Shown: one piece after another, positions 46,340 to 55,335 of the stretch
Layout of the letters: each line of letters begins with the position of its first letter
How positions within the stretch are numbered: the first letter of the stretch is position 1
Assembly (NCBI RefSeq): GCF_001043025.1
Contig: NZ_JYLD01000002.1
Location: forward strand, 372,001-436,000
DNA: 64,000 bases
Reading direction: 5' to 3'
Source of the DNA: Pseudomonas helleri
Lineage (GTDB): Bacteria > Pseudomonadota > Gammaproteobacteria > Pseudomonadales > Pseudomonadaceae
The notes under the pieces: model-generated
What the model was told of the DNA's origin: nothing
What the model saw: only the letters and a program-made list of their open reading frames with translations
Database searches by the model: none
Position numbers and translations under genes: made by a program

Positions 46340-48628
46340 TTGACAATAATCAAAAACACCTCTGCTCTGCCCAACTACCCGTACAAGGCTCTTGCGCCCG
46401 ACGTGGTCGATCTGCTGGAACGTACTGCGACTAGGGTCGGAAGCATTTCTATCAGCACAACGCTGAAACTCTTCGAGTGCTATTGCGACTTGCAGGGCGT
46501 CGAGGTCACCTACCTGACTCTGTCCAGCCCAAGGTATCTGAATCTGGTTAAGGGGTTCATGGGCGCCCTTAGCGGCAACTGCTTCATTGACCACGAACCG
46601 GCATCGCGCAGCTCCTTCGTTCGCCTGACGAGTCTTGTCCACGAAGCTCTGCGCATCGAAATTCCTGCGATGGGGCAGGTTGGATACGACAAACAAAACA
46701 TGCGCAGCAACGAAGGCATCTGGCTTGAACATCGCTCGAAGCTAGACCTGGAGCGGGTTCAGTATTGGAATGGGTGGGCGGTTGAGAGCTTAAAGGGAAA
46801 GGAGTTCTACCTCGCCCTTGCATGTGTCTGGACGAGCCATGGCCAAGACTTCACTGAGGACTTCTACCAAGAATGGAGGCAGTTCTATAAGAGGCAGGCC
46901 CGCCCAGCATACAGCCAGGTAAATAAGCTGGCGGAATTCTTGTCAGCCAATAGTCAAGACTGGCCCGCTGTGACGTTCCAGCATCCGCAGATGCTCAAGG
47001 CATTTTTTCTAGCTTTCATGAAGGATTTCTTCTTGGATGCCCACCATCGCGGGTTGAACCTCAATACCCAGATCAAGGCATGGAACAGCTTCATGTCGAA
47101 CTGCGAAGAAATTTTTATCGAGACTGGCAAATGGGCTACACCGTACCAAGGCGGGTTGCCTAGGCCGAAAGAAAAGCCTGACCTAGGGCACAGCAGCAGG
47201 AAGAAAATTCAGGACGACGGCGTAGTTGTACATGAGAAATTGATCACGCCTGTTCCCCTTTACCTTACTGATGAAGAAGCTATTGAAATTCTATTTAGCA
47301 GAGTTCTCACTGATATTTCGATTGTAAAATCTTGGGCCATTGACCAATGCCAGAGCCTAATGACTAGAGTGCGGGAGCGTAAATCTCTGGCAGCTACCGG
47401 CACGCCGGTCACAACAGGACAATCGCGAAAAAGCGCTGCTGAGATCGGCCCAGAAAACATCTGCGCCACGTTTGAAAGGGATGGCTTCATACCGGCCAAG
47501 AAATATCTTATGCAACACTTCGGCAGCGATAGCAAGGCAAAGATAGCCGAACTCCTCGGACTCCCCACTTCAGAGAAACTGTATCCCTACCAGTGCCTTC
47601 TGGTATGCGAACATCCAGAAATCACTGCTGGCTTTCTGAGTAAGCTGCAGTTGCACAATGATAATGGAGACTATATTGGCTACATAAAGACGGAGGGTGG
47701 AGCAAGGCTCATTGGTTACAAGGATCGCAGGGGTAAAAAATTCAGCGAACAAGTGATTAATCTCACACCCAGTTCACAAAAGTGGATTGAAGAGATCATT
47801 GAAGTGACTACGCCGCTCAGGGAGGCACTGCGAAAACAGGGCAACCCCATCTGGAAAGAGCTTTTTATTACCTGCGGCCTGGGGTTTGCACGCCCTATTA
47901 GTGCTATTCCTCAAATGTGGAATCGTTCAAAATTTAAATTAACAGAATCACTACTCGATACATTGACTCAGCAGTTTGCTCCCTACGAGCAACTTATGCC
48001 TTGCGAAATGCAGACTTTCTTAGAGCGAGTATCCCTTTCATCACTGAGATCCTCATGCGGCGTGGAAGTTTATCTTCGAACGAAAAGCGTGGCGGAAATG
48101 GCCGAGGCCTTGGGTCATGCAAGCTATGACACGAAATTGCTCCGTCGATATCTCCCAGAAGCGATCCTCAGCTTCTTCCAAACCAGATGGATACGTATTT
48201 TCCAACGTAGCTTTATATGCGAGGCGATGAAAGACAGTCCTTACCTGCTTGACGCCACGAGTTTCGAAAACATGGACGAGTTACATGTCTTCCTGAAAAA
48301 CCATGCTCTCAAGGACATACCTCATCACTTGAGAAACCCTGATAATAAGCCCAGCGCTGAACAGGTCGCCGCTCAAAACAGCCAAGTGTACATTTCTATT
48401 GATGTAGGCATTATGACGGCACTTCTCTCCTTGCAGGCGGCAGTTCAAGCTTCTGAGAGAGCAGAACAGGTCTGTGGTCGAGCCAGGTATTGGGCCGAAG
48501 TCTCGAAGGCGGTAAGCGAAGAGATCGAGCGCGGGCATGACAGCCTGCTCAAAGAACATCTCAACGTCGCTAGAAATCATTGCAACCCAAACCGTATGAA
48601 CAAGGTCATCCATGCTACTGCCGCCTGA
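46340..48628 (+). CDS. VPA1269-like tyrosine-recombinase-fold protein, first gene of the island
   Basis: A 762-residue protein whose C-terminal part keeps part of a tyrosine recombinase site: Arg570 (SSLRSSCG), His593 (EALGHAS) and Tyr604 (RRYLPE). The usual His three residues before the second arginine is Ser567, so catalysis may be altered. The opening codon seems to be TTG at 46340, right after an in-frame stop and with no good ribosome site; a later start is possible. It overlaps the next gene by 17 nt. Resembles the VPA1269 family found beside GMT modules (from memory). Confidence 0.7.
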   Translation: MTIIKNTSALPNYPYKALAPDVVDLLERTATRVGSISISTTLKLFECYCDLQGVEVTYLTLSSPRYLNLVKGFMGALSGNCFIDHEPASRSSFVRLTSLVHEALRIEIPAMGQVGYDKQNMRSNEGIWLEHRSKLDLERVQYWNGWAVESLKGKEFYLALACVWTSHGQDFTEDFYQEWRQFYKRQARPAYSQVNKLAEFLSANSQDWPAVTFQHPQMLKAFFLAFMKDFFLDAHHRGLNLNTQIKAWNSFMSNCEEIFIETGKWATPYQGGLPRPKEKPDLGHSSRKKIQDDGVVVHEKLITPVPLYLTDEEAIEILFSRVLTDISIVKSWAIDQCQSLMTRVRERKSLAATGTPVTTGQSRKSAAEIGPENICATFERDGFIPAKKYLMQHFGSDSKAKIAELLGLPTSEKLYPYQCLLVCEHPEITAGFLSKLQLHNDNGDYIGYIKTEGGARLIGYKDRRGKKFSEQVINLTPSSQKWIEEIIEVTTPLREALRKQGNPIWKELFITCGLGFARPISAIPQMWNRSKFKLTESLLDTLTQQFAPYEQLMPCEMQTFLERVSLSSLRSSCGVEVYLRTKSVAEMAEALGHASYDTKLLRRYLPEAILSFFQTRWIRIFQRSFICEAMKDSPYLLDATSFENMDELHVFLKNHALKDIPHHLRNPDNKPSAEQVAAQNSQVYISIDVGIMTALLSLQAAVQASERAEQVCGRARYWAEVSKAVSEEIERGHDSLLKEHLNVARNHCNPNRMNKVIHATAA

Positions 48629-50693
48629 GCTCGACTTCCTGAATCCGTTCTTCGTCTCTCCATCTACAGCTTTGAGGAAGGTTGACTGGTTGCTCAGTGA
48701 CTTTGATGAAAACACCTGGAAATATAGTTTTGGATTTAAAACTCCTAAGGCTATTGATTGGGACGTTATGCTCAATGATGGAAGCAGTCTCATCGATCCA
48801 AAAAACAAAGATTTACTGGACGGCTTCAAGTATTTCATTACCAGCTCCACGAATCCCCAGGCTCAATCTGTGACCAACTCGAGTGGTACAAGAGCGAATG
48901 AGCTGGCCCGGGCCTTACACATTGTTGATTTTATTCTCCTAAACGCAGATCGCTTTCAACTTGCAGAATACGGACTGGCTGGTTTGGGGAGGGACTCGCT
49001 CAAGCTAATCTTGTCAGAAATCGCCACCAGCAATGACTCTGCCGAATCTGTATATGGCTGGTCGAAGCGAGCATCTCTTTATTGTCTCAACCTTGCCCTG
49101 AAAACCAACCCAACCGATATCAAACTAGCCCTTCAAAAATGGCATGAACTTGCTGAAATCACGCCAGATCAAATTGACAACAACACGCTCGACATCCCCC
49201 TAGAGATGATCCCCCACGTGCGCGCAGCGCTCTATCTGAACGACGTTTACAGATATGCCAGGGGTAAGGGTTACGTCGCTAACTCTGTAACCATCTCTCA
49301 GCGAATCTATCGAAATACATTGAAGGGACGATTTGAAGACAAGCCAGTAATTGACATGCTGGTTGTTAAGCATGACGATGCTTTTGTTCGTGAGTTCTTA
49401 CCTATCATTGTTACTACCGCGAAACGTGAAAGAATGGGGGAAGCAAATTTCAACGAATACAAAAAAATCCTTTACGGCTTGGGTAACCTCCATGAAGTTG
49501 GCTTACCTGCGCCGTCTGCTGCAGATCTCGTAAGCGCAAAGAGCTTTATCTTGGAAACTGACGTTGCTGGAAGGTTCAGAACTCTTCCCTCTCGCATCGT
49601 ATTTTCCGCCGTTCGAAACGCAATCGAAATGCACATCAAGCATGGAAAAATGATCATTGATGGTTGGTGCAGGATTGCCCTTCACTGCAAGCTTAAAGGT
49701 ATTTCTTCTAGTGAACTGACAGACAGGGAACTGCATCGAGTTGTCGGAAATGACCTTCGGAAATTTGGAGTTAAAGGTCTTGGCTTATCCCGTCGGGGAG
49801 TGGGCACTATCTACGCCGAACGCACGAAAGGGCCGAGTGCTGAGTATTTCCAAGACCTCCGGGCGAATAAAGGTTTACTTGAACTGATCAAGGTTTATGT
49901 GGGTGGAGCCCAAATCGTGATCGGTGCGTTGATGGCCAGGAGGGTTGGAGAGCTCAAAGAGCTACATGCAGCAAAGTGCTTGGACACTAATGAGCAATGG
50001 CTCATCTTTGAGAATCGGAAAAGCACCTACAAACTTTTTGGTACTCGCCAAATCGAGGCAAGACCAATCGAGCCGATTGCGGTTCAGATGATTAAAAGTC
50101 TTATCCGGTTGCAGAAAATCCTGAAGCGTCTCGGTTATAGCAATGAATTGAAAGAAGTTTTTTGCTCACCTTCGATCCATGGTGGGTTATCACTCGCCAA
50201 TGTCAGCTCGCACTCATACAACCAAAATCTCGACTTTTTCTGCGACTATTTTGAGACCGAAACAAATGAAGAAGGTAAGCGCTATTACATCAGACAGCAC
50301 CAATTAAGGCGCTTTTTCGCCATGCTATTTTTCTATTCCAGCAGTTTTGGCGGACTGGAGACATTGCAATGGATGCTGGGGCACACTGACGTAAAACATG
50401 TCTGGCACTATATTACCGAGTCCCTGGACGGTGCGACTCTGAAGGGTGCCAAGACCCAATATGTCGCGGAAGCCCTGAACAGTGGAGATATTCAAAGCTT
50501 CGAGAGTCTTGCAGCCCTCATGAAGTCACGCTACGGCACAGAAGACTTCACGATTGTCGATACCGACGAACTTGAGGACTACCTTTCTGACCTCATGGAA
50601 GAAGGAGCAATTAGCATTGAACCTGAGTTTTTTGAAGACGACGAGGGTCAGAAGTTCAAAATAATTGCGAAGGTAATCGGAGTGGCAGCATGA
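48612..50693 (+). CDS. gmtZ: Large tyrosine recombinase, GmtZ-like
   Basis: A 693-residue site-specific recombinase. The C-terminal catalytic domain has Arg443/444 (MARRVGEL), a beta-hairpin lysine (ENRKST), His563 and Arg566 (QHQLRR), His591 (MLGHTD) and the nucleophile Tyr600 (WHYI), a complete R-K-H-R-H-Y set. The long N-terminal half is probably DNA-binding. It overlaps the genes on both sides (17 nt and an ATGA). Size and order fit the integrase GmtZ of gamma-Mobile-Trio islands; a Tn554 TnpB-like assignment is the main alternative. Confidence 0.72.
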   Translation: MLLPPELDFLNPFFVSPSTALRKVDWLLSDFDENTWKYSFGFKTPKAIDWDVMLNDGSSLIDPKNKDLLDGFKYFITSSTNPQAQSVTNSSGTRANELARALHIVDFILLNADRFQLAEYGLAGLGRDSLKLILSEIATSNDSAESVYGWSKRASLYCLNLALKTNPTDIKLALQKWHELAEITPDQIDNNTLDIPLEMIPHVRAALYLNDVYRYARGKGYVANSVTISQRIYRNTLKGRFEDKPVIDMLVVKHDDAFVREFLPIIVTTAKRERMGEANFNEYKKILYGLGNLHEVGLPAPSAADLVSAKSFILETDVAGRFRTLPSRIVFSAVRNAIEMHIKHGKMIIDGWCRIALHCKLKGISSSELTDRELHRVVGNDLRKFGVKGLGLSRRGVGTIYAERTKGPSAEYFQDLRANKGLLELIKVYVGGAQIVIGALMARRVGELKELHAAKCLDTNEQWLIFENRKSTYKLFGTRQIEARPIEPIAVQMIKSLIRLQKILKRLGYSNELKEVFCSPSIHGGLSLANVSSHSYNQNLDFFCDYFETETNEEGKRYYIRQHQLRRFFAMLFFYSSSFGGLETLQWMLGHTDVKHVWHYITESLDGATLKGAKTQYVAEALNSGDIQSFESLAALMKSRYGTEDFTIVDTDELEDYLSDLMEEGAISIEPEFFEDDEGQKFKIIAKVIGVAA

Positions 50694-51295
50694 AAAAAAT
50701 TGATTCCCGTGTCGAGCGTAACACCCTTGCATTGAATGTACTTGTGGAATGCCTACATCAAATCCATAGGTCGCCAGAGAGCTTCCAAAACAACAAAGAA
50801 CTTATTAAAGCTCTGAAAAACCAGGCGTCGACTGCCGCGCTGAATCTCAACTTCAAGGTGGTGGAAGAGGAAAAAACGACGTCACCCATGAGCCTGAATA
50901 CGCTCAAGACCTATGCTGAGAAGATCCTGCCCACTGGCTTCGATGGGCTCAATAGGCTCAGAGTAGCGGCCTTGGATGCGCTGGAGTCTGCCGAACGCAG
51001 AACACAGCGTTCAAACAAGCGAACAAAGGTAGGCCTCTCTCTGCGGGTGGAGGAACTTGAATACAAACTCGCCACCTCGCAGAGGACGAACATGGTATTG
51101 CTGCAAGCTCTCAATCGCGCCCTTGATGACATCAAAAGTGTACGTGACGCCCCTAGCAATGGCGTCAGGGCGCTTCGAGCGTCAGAGGCGCTCAAGGCCC
51201 TATCGGCAATTACTTCGCTGAATGCTCCGCCATTCCACAAGCTTACTCCATCGGATGAAAATACTGTTGTGAGTCTGGATGAGTATAGGAAATGA
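50690..51295 (+). CDS. gmtX: Small coiled-coil protein of the recombinase operon, GmtX-like
   Basis: A 201-residue protein with no enzymatic motif. A predicted coiled coil lies at about 115-150 (LRVEELEYKLATSQRTNMVL), preceded by a basic stretch (RRTQRSNKRTK). ATGA overlaps couple it to the recombinase genes on both sides. A small coiled-coil partner between two recombinases is seen in GMT (GmtX) and, in another order, Tn554 (TnpC). It probably bridges recombinases or aids synapsis; inference. Confidence 0.65.
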   Translation: MKKIDSRVERNTLALNVLVECLHQIHRSPESFQNNKELIKALKNQASTAALNLNFKVVEEEKTTSPMSLNTLKTYAEKILPTGFDGLNRLRVAALDALESAERRTQRSNKRTKVGLSLRVEELEYKLATSQRTNMVLLQALNRALDDIKSVRDAPSNGVRALRASEALKALSAITSLNAPPFHKLTPSDENTVVSLDEYRK

Positions 51296-52755
51296 CTAAA
51301 AAAACCTCTCATCAACTCTATTCACTTGTAGAAGCACTCACGCTTTTTTCACACATGGCGCTGGACAAGATTGAGACTTATGAATTCGCCAACATCCCCT
51401 TCATGATTTGGCCAGATGGATCACCTTGCATCCAGGCCAACTTATACATTTTATCTCTGCTTGAGCGTGCAGGCCGTGGCGGAAATCGTGGTTTGTCAAC
51501 TAGGGGTTCAAAAGGTGGCACGCTCGGAGAGTATGCCTCTAAAATAGGGCAATTAATCCGGTACTGCTATTATTTAAACATCGATCTTATACATCTAACG
51601 GACTCAACCTTTACTGCATTTATAGATTCACTAAGGGACGAAAACTCCCCAATTTATCCAACATCAAAGAAAAAGACAGAACCTACCATTCTCGCGATTG
51701 GCCGAGCATGCTTGACTTTCCTTGAGTTTATTGGCCGACTTAATGAGAATCCTGGCTTTGTGGAAAAAGGCGGGACAATTCGGATCACCTACGAGTCTTA
51801 CACGATTACATATCGTAATGGCCGCACAATTAAGAAGACCTACATCCATCATCACTCCCTGAGCCTAGGCGGACGAACTCGAACAGTTTTTCCAATATCT
51901 GAGGCCAATATCAAAAAGCTCACCGAAGCTGTTGAATCGCTGCCCACCTCTCGATTTATTTATTCAAGACGGAAAATTATGCTCCTTCTCCTAGAGTACA
52001 CCGGTGCTCGACGGGGAGAAATTTCAAGAATCAAAGTCGAGGATATTCTCAATGCCTTCTATTCGGATGAACCGATGCTGCGATTGGAAACCTGGAAACA
52101 GGGTGCATCGAGCGAACGGAAAATACCGATTCATAAAATGATTCTCAAGGAAATCAAGACGCATATAGATTTTCACCGAAGAAAGGTAGCCAAAAAATTC
52201 AAAGTAAAAAACGATGAAGGTTTCCTGTTTATAGGCGAAACAACAGGTAGAGGCCTTTCACCCGATACAATTACTTCTGAAATATCCACCCTTAAAGCTG
52301 AAGCCGGGATCAAGGAAAGAATCTCTCCCCATATGTTCAGGCACGCGTTCATCACTAAACGTTTCGTGATGCTGATAAAAGAACATGAGATTCAAAATTC
52401 TGAACAATTCCGACAGACCCTCCTTGATGTCCAAAGTTTCATTGCCGAAGTCATGATGTGGACTGGACACAAGTCGCCCGAGTCAGTAGAGCGCTACATT
52501 CACCTGGCCTTCGAGGAGATTGCAGGTTATTCCAAAACGGTTACTTCGGTACATCTCACAAGTGCCATGGAGCTGTTTGATCGTAAACAGGAGCATCTTG
52601 TACAGCGGTTAAAAACTGATTTGACCGTTGAGGAATATGAAGCTGAGCTGCTGGAGCTGAAGCGCTTAAGAGATGAGGACTTTGAGATTGCACGCAAGCT
52701 CACTCCAGCCTCCTTACACAGCGACCCACCTACTGCCCCCGGCTGGGTACATTAA
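51292..52755 (+). CDS. gmtY: Tyrosine recombinase, GmtY-like
   Basis: A 487-residue phage-integrase-family enzyme with an intact site: Arg240/241 (TGARRGE), His347, Arg350 and His351 (SPHMFRHAF), His393 (WTGHKSP) and nucleophile Tyr402 (ERYIH). An N-terminal SAM-like core-binding domain spans roughly 75-155. Last gene of the four-gene operon, coupled by an ATGA overlap. It matches the recombinase GmtY in size and position. The first repeat element follows 61 nt after its stop. Confidence 0.78.
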   Translation: MTKKTSHQLYSLVEALTLFSHMALDKIETYEFANIPFMIWPDGSPCIQANLYILSLLERAGRGGNRGLSTRGSKGGTLGEYASKIGQLIRYCYYLNIDLIHLTDSTFTAFIDSLRDENSPIYPTSKKKTEPTILAIGRACLTFLEFIGRLNENPGFVEKGGTIRITYESYTITYRNGRTIKKTYIHHHSLSLGGRTRTVFPISEANIKKLTEAVESLPTSRFIYSRRKIMLLLLEYTGARRGEISRIKVEDILNAFYSDEPMLRLETWKQGASSERKIPIHKMILKEIKTHIDFHRRKVAKKFKVKNDEGFLFIGETTGRGLSPDTITSEISTLKAEAGIKERISPHMFRHAFITKRFVMLIKEHEIQNSEQFRQTLLDVQSFIAEVMMWTGHKSPESVERYIHLAFEEIAGYSKTVTSVHLTSAMELFDRKQEHLVQRLKTDLTVEEYEAELLELKRLRDEDFEIARKLTPASLHSDPPTAPGWVH

Positions 52756-53191
52756 GGGGCAAAAATGGCCTCAATGTCCCGAATCGGGATCATTACGCCG
52801 TACGTTTTGGGCTTACCCCCTCCGGGGGACGGCTCTCGTGAACCAAACCCCGGCTGCGCCCGGTTTTGGCCCTGCGGGCGTCCATCCTCAAGCCTCTGGC
52901 CCTTCGTGGGCCGGCGCGCTCCGCTTGCGGTCGTTCCTGATACCCGAGCCCCCCTCCAAGACACTCCACGCGAAACCAACCTGGTGCGCCCTTCCTGCAG
53001 ACTATTGCAGAGTGAATTTGGCTGACCTATGATCAGGCCAGGCGGTGATGGTCGCCTGGCGCCTGTTTCGCGAAGCAATAGCCCATCGTAGATACACCCT
53101 TTCGTTTTACATCGGCATGTCCCTAACCAGGCGCTGCCCGGTGAACAGGCAATCGGTAACCAAAGCGTCGAATGGTTTTGGAGACTTTGCT
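52756..53191. other. Gap with repeat copy A and a hairpin
   Basis: No convincing gene. It holds the first roughly 110-nt multi-hairpin repeat (52816-52929) and an 8-bp perfect stem GCCAGGCG/CGCCTGGC with an 8-nt loop (53037-53060). The hairpin ends 131 nt before the next gene. Confidence 0.6.
52816..52929 (+). repeat. Multi-hairpin island repeat, copy A
   Basis: A GC-rich element of about 110 nt: opens CCCCTCCGGGG, continues with TCGTGAACC, CCCCGGCTGCGCC, GGCCCTGCGGGC, TCCATC, a GGCCC...GGGCC stem, and ends GGCGCGCTCCGCTTGC. It is a chain of short self-complementary stems. Two further copies in the same orientation start at 54395 and 58819. Confidence 0.85.
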
Positions 53192-54022
53192 ATGTCCGAT
53201 TTTTCCCCTATCAGCATCATCAAATCGCAAGCGAAGCAGCATGCTCGTGAACACGACATGAAGCTTTCTGCTGCCCAAGAAGCGCTTGCGCGTCAGGCAG
53301 GGTTCGAGAAGTACCACGAGCTCGTTGTCGTCGCCCAGCGGAACCCATCGGATCCTCGCTTGATGCTCGCCGCCTTTGGCGTGCGTGACTTCAAGGACGC
53401 GATCCACGAGGACGACGTGTTCTCCGAACTGGATCAGGAGCTTGAGCACATGCTGTCCGGCGCGATGGCCGAGACCAACGCCAGTGAGTTTGCTATCGGT
53501 GAATACGAGGTGGAGTCTGCCGCGTATGAAGTTGCTACTGGGGTGCTCAAGCTGGGTATGTCCATCACCTACGAAGGCCAGCAGGATCCTGACCGGGTGT
53601 ACTACGGCAGGGCTTTCTTCCTCAAGGCGGATGTTGATCTGATTCGCCGCGACGGCAACTGGTCGCTCGGTGAGGACGGTGTTTCCATCACCAGTAGCGA
53701 AACGGATGCAGACCGTGATCGCAGGACTGAATGGGAGTACATGGAGCACAAACAGGCCGCTGAAAGCGAGGAGCACCGTCCCAGCATTAGCATGGCGCAA
53801 GCTCTGGCCAGTGAGCTGAAGATATCCCTGGAGCATGCGGAGCTTCTGGCAGACGCGGAAGTAACGGCGAACACCTCGGATGACGGAATGATTTACAGCT
53901 ATTGGGTAGACGTTGAGCCGTATGCCGAGGGAGCTCTGCGGGCTGACCTGCTGGCCCGGTTCGGCACCCTGGAGTTCGAGCTGGACGTCAATTTCTTCGA
54001 CGACATCCATCCTGACATGTAA
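53192..54022 (+). CDS. Unrecognised cargo protein with a Glyoxalase_8-like N-terminus
   Basis: A 276-residue acidic protein from the ATG at 53192, with GGAG upstream. Residues about 9-45 (IIKSQAKQHAREHDMKLS, then AQEALARQAGFEKYHELV) resemble a short helical module (Glyoxalase_8-like) common in plasmid and island proteins. A beta-rich middle and a helical segment (SMAQALASELKISLEHAELL) follow. No enzyme motif. Its base composition is more like the host than the recombinase genes. Function unknown. Confidence 0.7.
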   Translation: MSDFSPISIIKSQAKQHAREHDMKLSAAQEALARQAGFEKYHELVVVAQRNPSDPRLMLAAFGVRDFKDAIHEDDVFSELDQELEHMLSGAMAETNASEFAIGEYEVESAAYEVATGVLKLGMSITYEGQQDPDRVYYGRAFFLKADVDLIRRDGNWSLGEDGVSITSSETDADRDRRTEWEYMEHKQAAESEEHRPSISMAQALASELKISLEHAELLADAEVTANTSDDGMIYSYWVDVEPYAEGALRADLLARFGTLEFELDVNFFDDIHPDM

Positions 54023-54646
54023 CTGAACTGGGGGTGGCTGGCTGCGGATGCTGGCCACCTTCAACTCCGTCCACACGTTCTGCGATAGGGATGACTTCAG
54101 CATGCAGATGATCAGTGCGACCCAGGCAATGCGGCGTTTCCGTAGGCTTATGAAGCTCCTGCAGGAGCTGCCTGAAGCCCCGACTCAACTTCGCCCAGAG
54201 TAGTCCTCTTAACCGCCACCGCTTCCCGCCACGTCGACGTTGGACGAGACAAATCAAATCCGCAAAAAAATCCGAAAAATTCGAACCGATACCCCGCTGC
54301 AAGCCAAGCATGGCAGAAGCTTCAGGGCTTATTTGACTCTGAGAAACTGATGCTCAAGCTTGCATCATTGATCAGTGAAGCGGCTAATGGCTCGCCCCTA
54401 CGGGGACAGCTGTCGTGAACCGCACCCCGGCTTCGCCAGGTTCCGGCCCTGCGGGCTTCCATCTGCTCGCATCTGGCCCAGATTGGGCCGGCGCGCTCCG
54501 CTTGCAGTTTTGCCCACAAACGCTAATCACTGATCGCTCCGTTGAGTCACCGCCTGCTGCTCATTAGTTACGTCCATTTCCTGCGCATCAGCCGCTGAGC
54601 TACCATCGAGATACACCTGATCAGCCAGGTTCCGGGGAGGACACAC
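54023..54646. other. Gap with repeat copy B and a degenerate small ORF
   Basis: No firm gene in 624 nt. A 33-residue frame (54102-54203, opening MQMISATQAMRR) has a counterpart at 55222 opening MQVSSATQAIRR, so it may be a decayed gene start. Repeat copy B occupies 54395-54505. The stretch 54541-54646 leads to the next gene. Confidence 0.5.
54395..54505 (+). repeat. Multi-hairpin island repeat, copy B
   Basis: Second copy of the element, opening CCCCTACGGGG, with TCGTGAACCGCACCCCGGC, GGCCCTGCGGGC, GGCCC...GGGCC and ending GGCGCGCTCCGCTTGC. Closest of the three to a consensus. Confidence 0.85.
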
Positions 54647-55195
54647 ATGCCGAACGTTTGGTCGAAGCTGCCAGAGATCATTGGCGCCTGGATTGGCCTG
54701 GCAATCGGACTGTTCCTGATGCCCCTCTTCTTCCTCCCCGCCTTCCTGTTCGGCTGGATTATGTGGGACTGGGCTTCGCCGGCAGCCATCTATTCGTTCC
54801 TCTACGACAAGACCTTCATGACCATCATCGGGGTAGCCTTGCTGCTGCTCCTGATTTGGACGGAGGGGTTTAAGGCATCGCTGGATGAGGCGCCCTTCCT
54901 GGCTAACCTTAAGGCAACCGGCACGGCTCCCGGCTGGCTCTGGAGGGTATTTCTCTACCGGAACAGCAAGCTCGCTCAGGCGTATAGGAACATCGACGAC
55001 TTCGAGTAATACCTTTTGCAAGTTGACCCAGACCTCTACAGGCATCATACCCAGGCACTGTCCTTCTTCCCCGCCTGGCTCGAGGAATATGTGAGTGGCC
55101 ACACCCGGCGCGGACATATTCGCTACACACGAAATGGGCCAGTGAACGTCAGGTCGCACTATGTCAGTGGCCACACCAGGGCGAGACGTCGCTGA
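54647..55195 (+). pseudogene. Small membrane protein split by an in-frame stop
   Basis: The ATG at 54647 has a strong ribosome site (GGGGAGGACACAC). The first 120 residues include two membrane segments (about 11-38 and 57-76) and end NIDDFE at a TAA (55007-55009). The same frame stays open for 61 more codons to a TGA at 55195, reading YLLQVDPDLYRHHTQAL and two YVSGHTR units in a basic tail. Such GHTR-type repeats are seen at the ends of other bacterial proteins. A GAA-to-TAA change would explain it. The 120-residue part may still be made. Confidence 0.55.
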
Positions 55196-55335
55196 CGTGG
55201 CGGGTGAATGGAAAAAATTAGATGCAGGTGAGCAGCGCAACTCAGGCAATACGGCGGGTGTTGCAGGACGGTCACTCGTCGTGATCACTAAAACGGTAGG
55301 CCGACCGGCAAGCTAGTGATCCTATCTCCTCGCAG

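Noticed and set aside
52765..53078. Short frames on both strands between the recombinase operon and the next gene
   Set aside because: They run through the multi-hairpin repeat, and their peptides are proline/arginine-rich with no conservation between the repeat copies.
55088..55186. Two direct repeats with TGGCCACACC that looked like an IS21-type insertion-sequence end
   Set aside because: The repeats lie in an open frame that continues the membrane gene at 54647 and encode the repeated YVSGHTR peptide, so they are explained as protein repeats.
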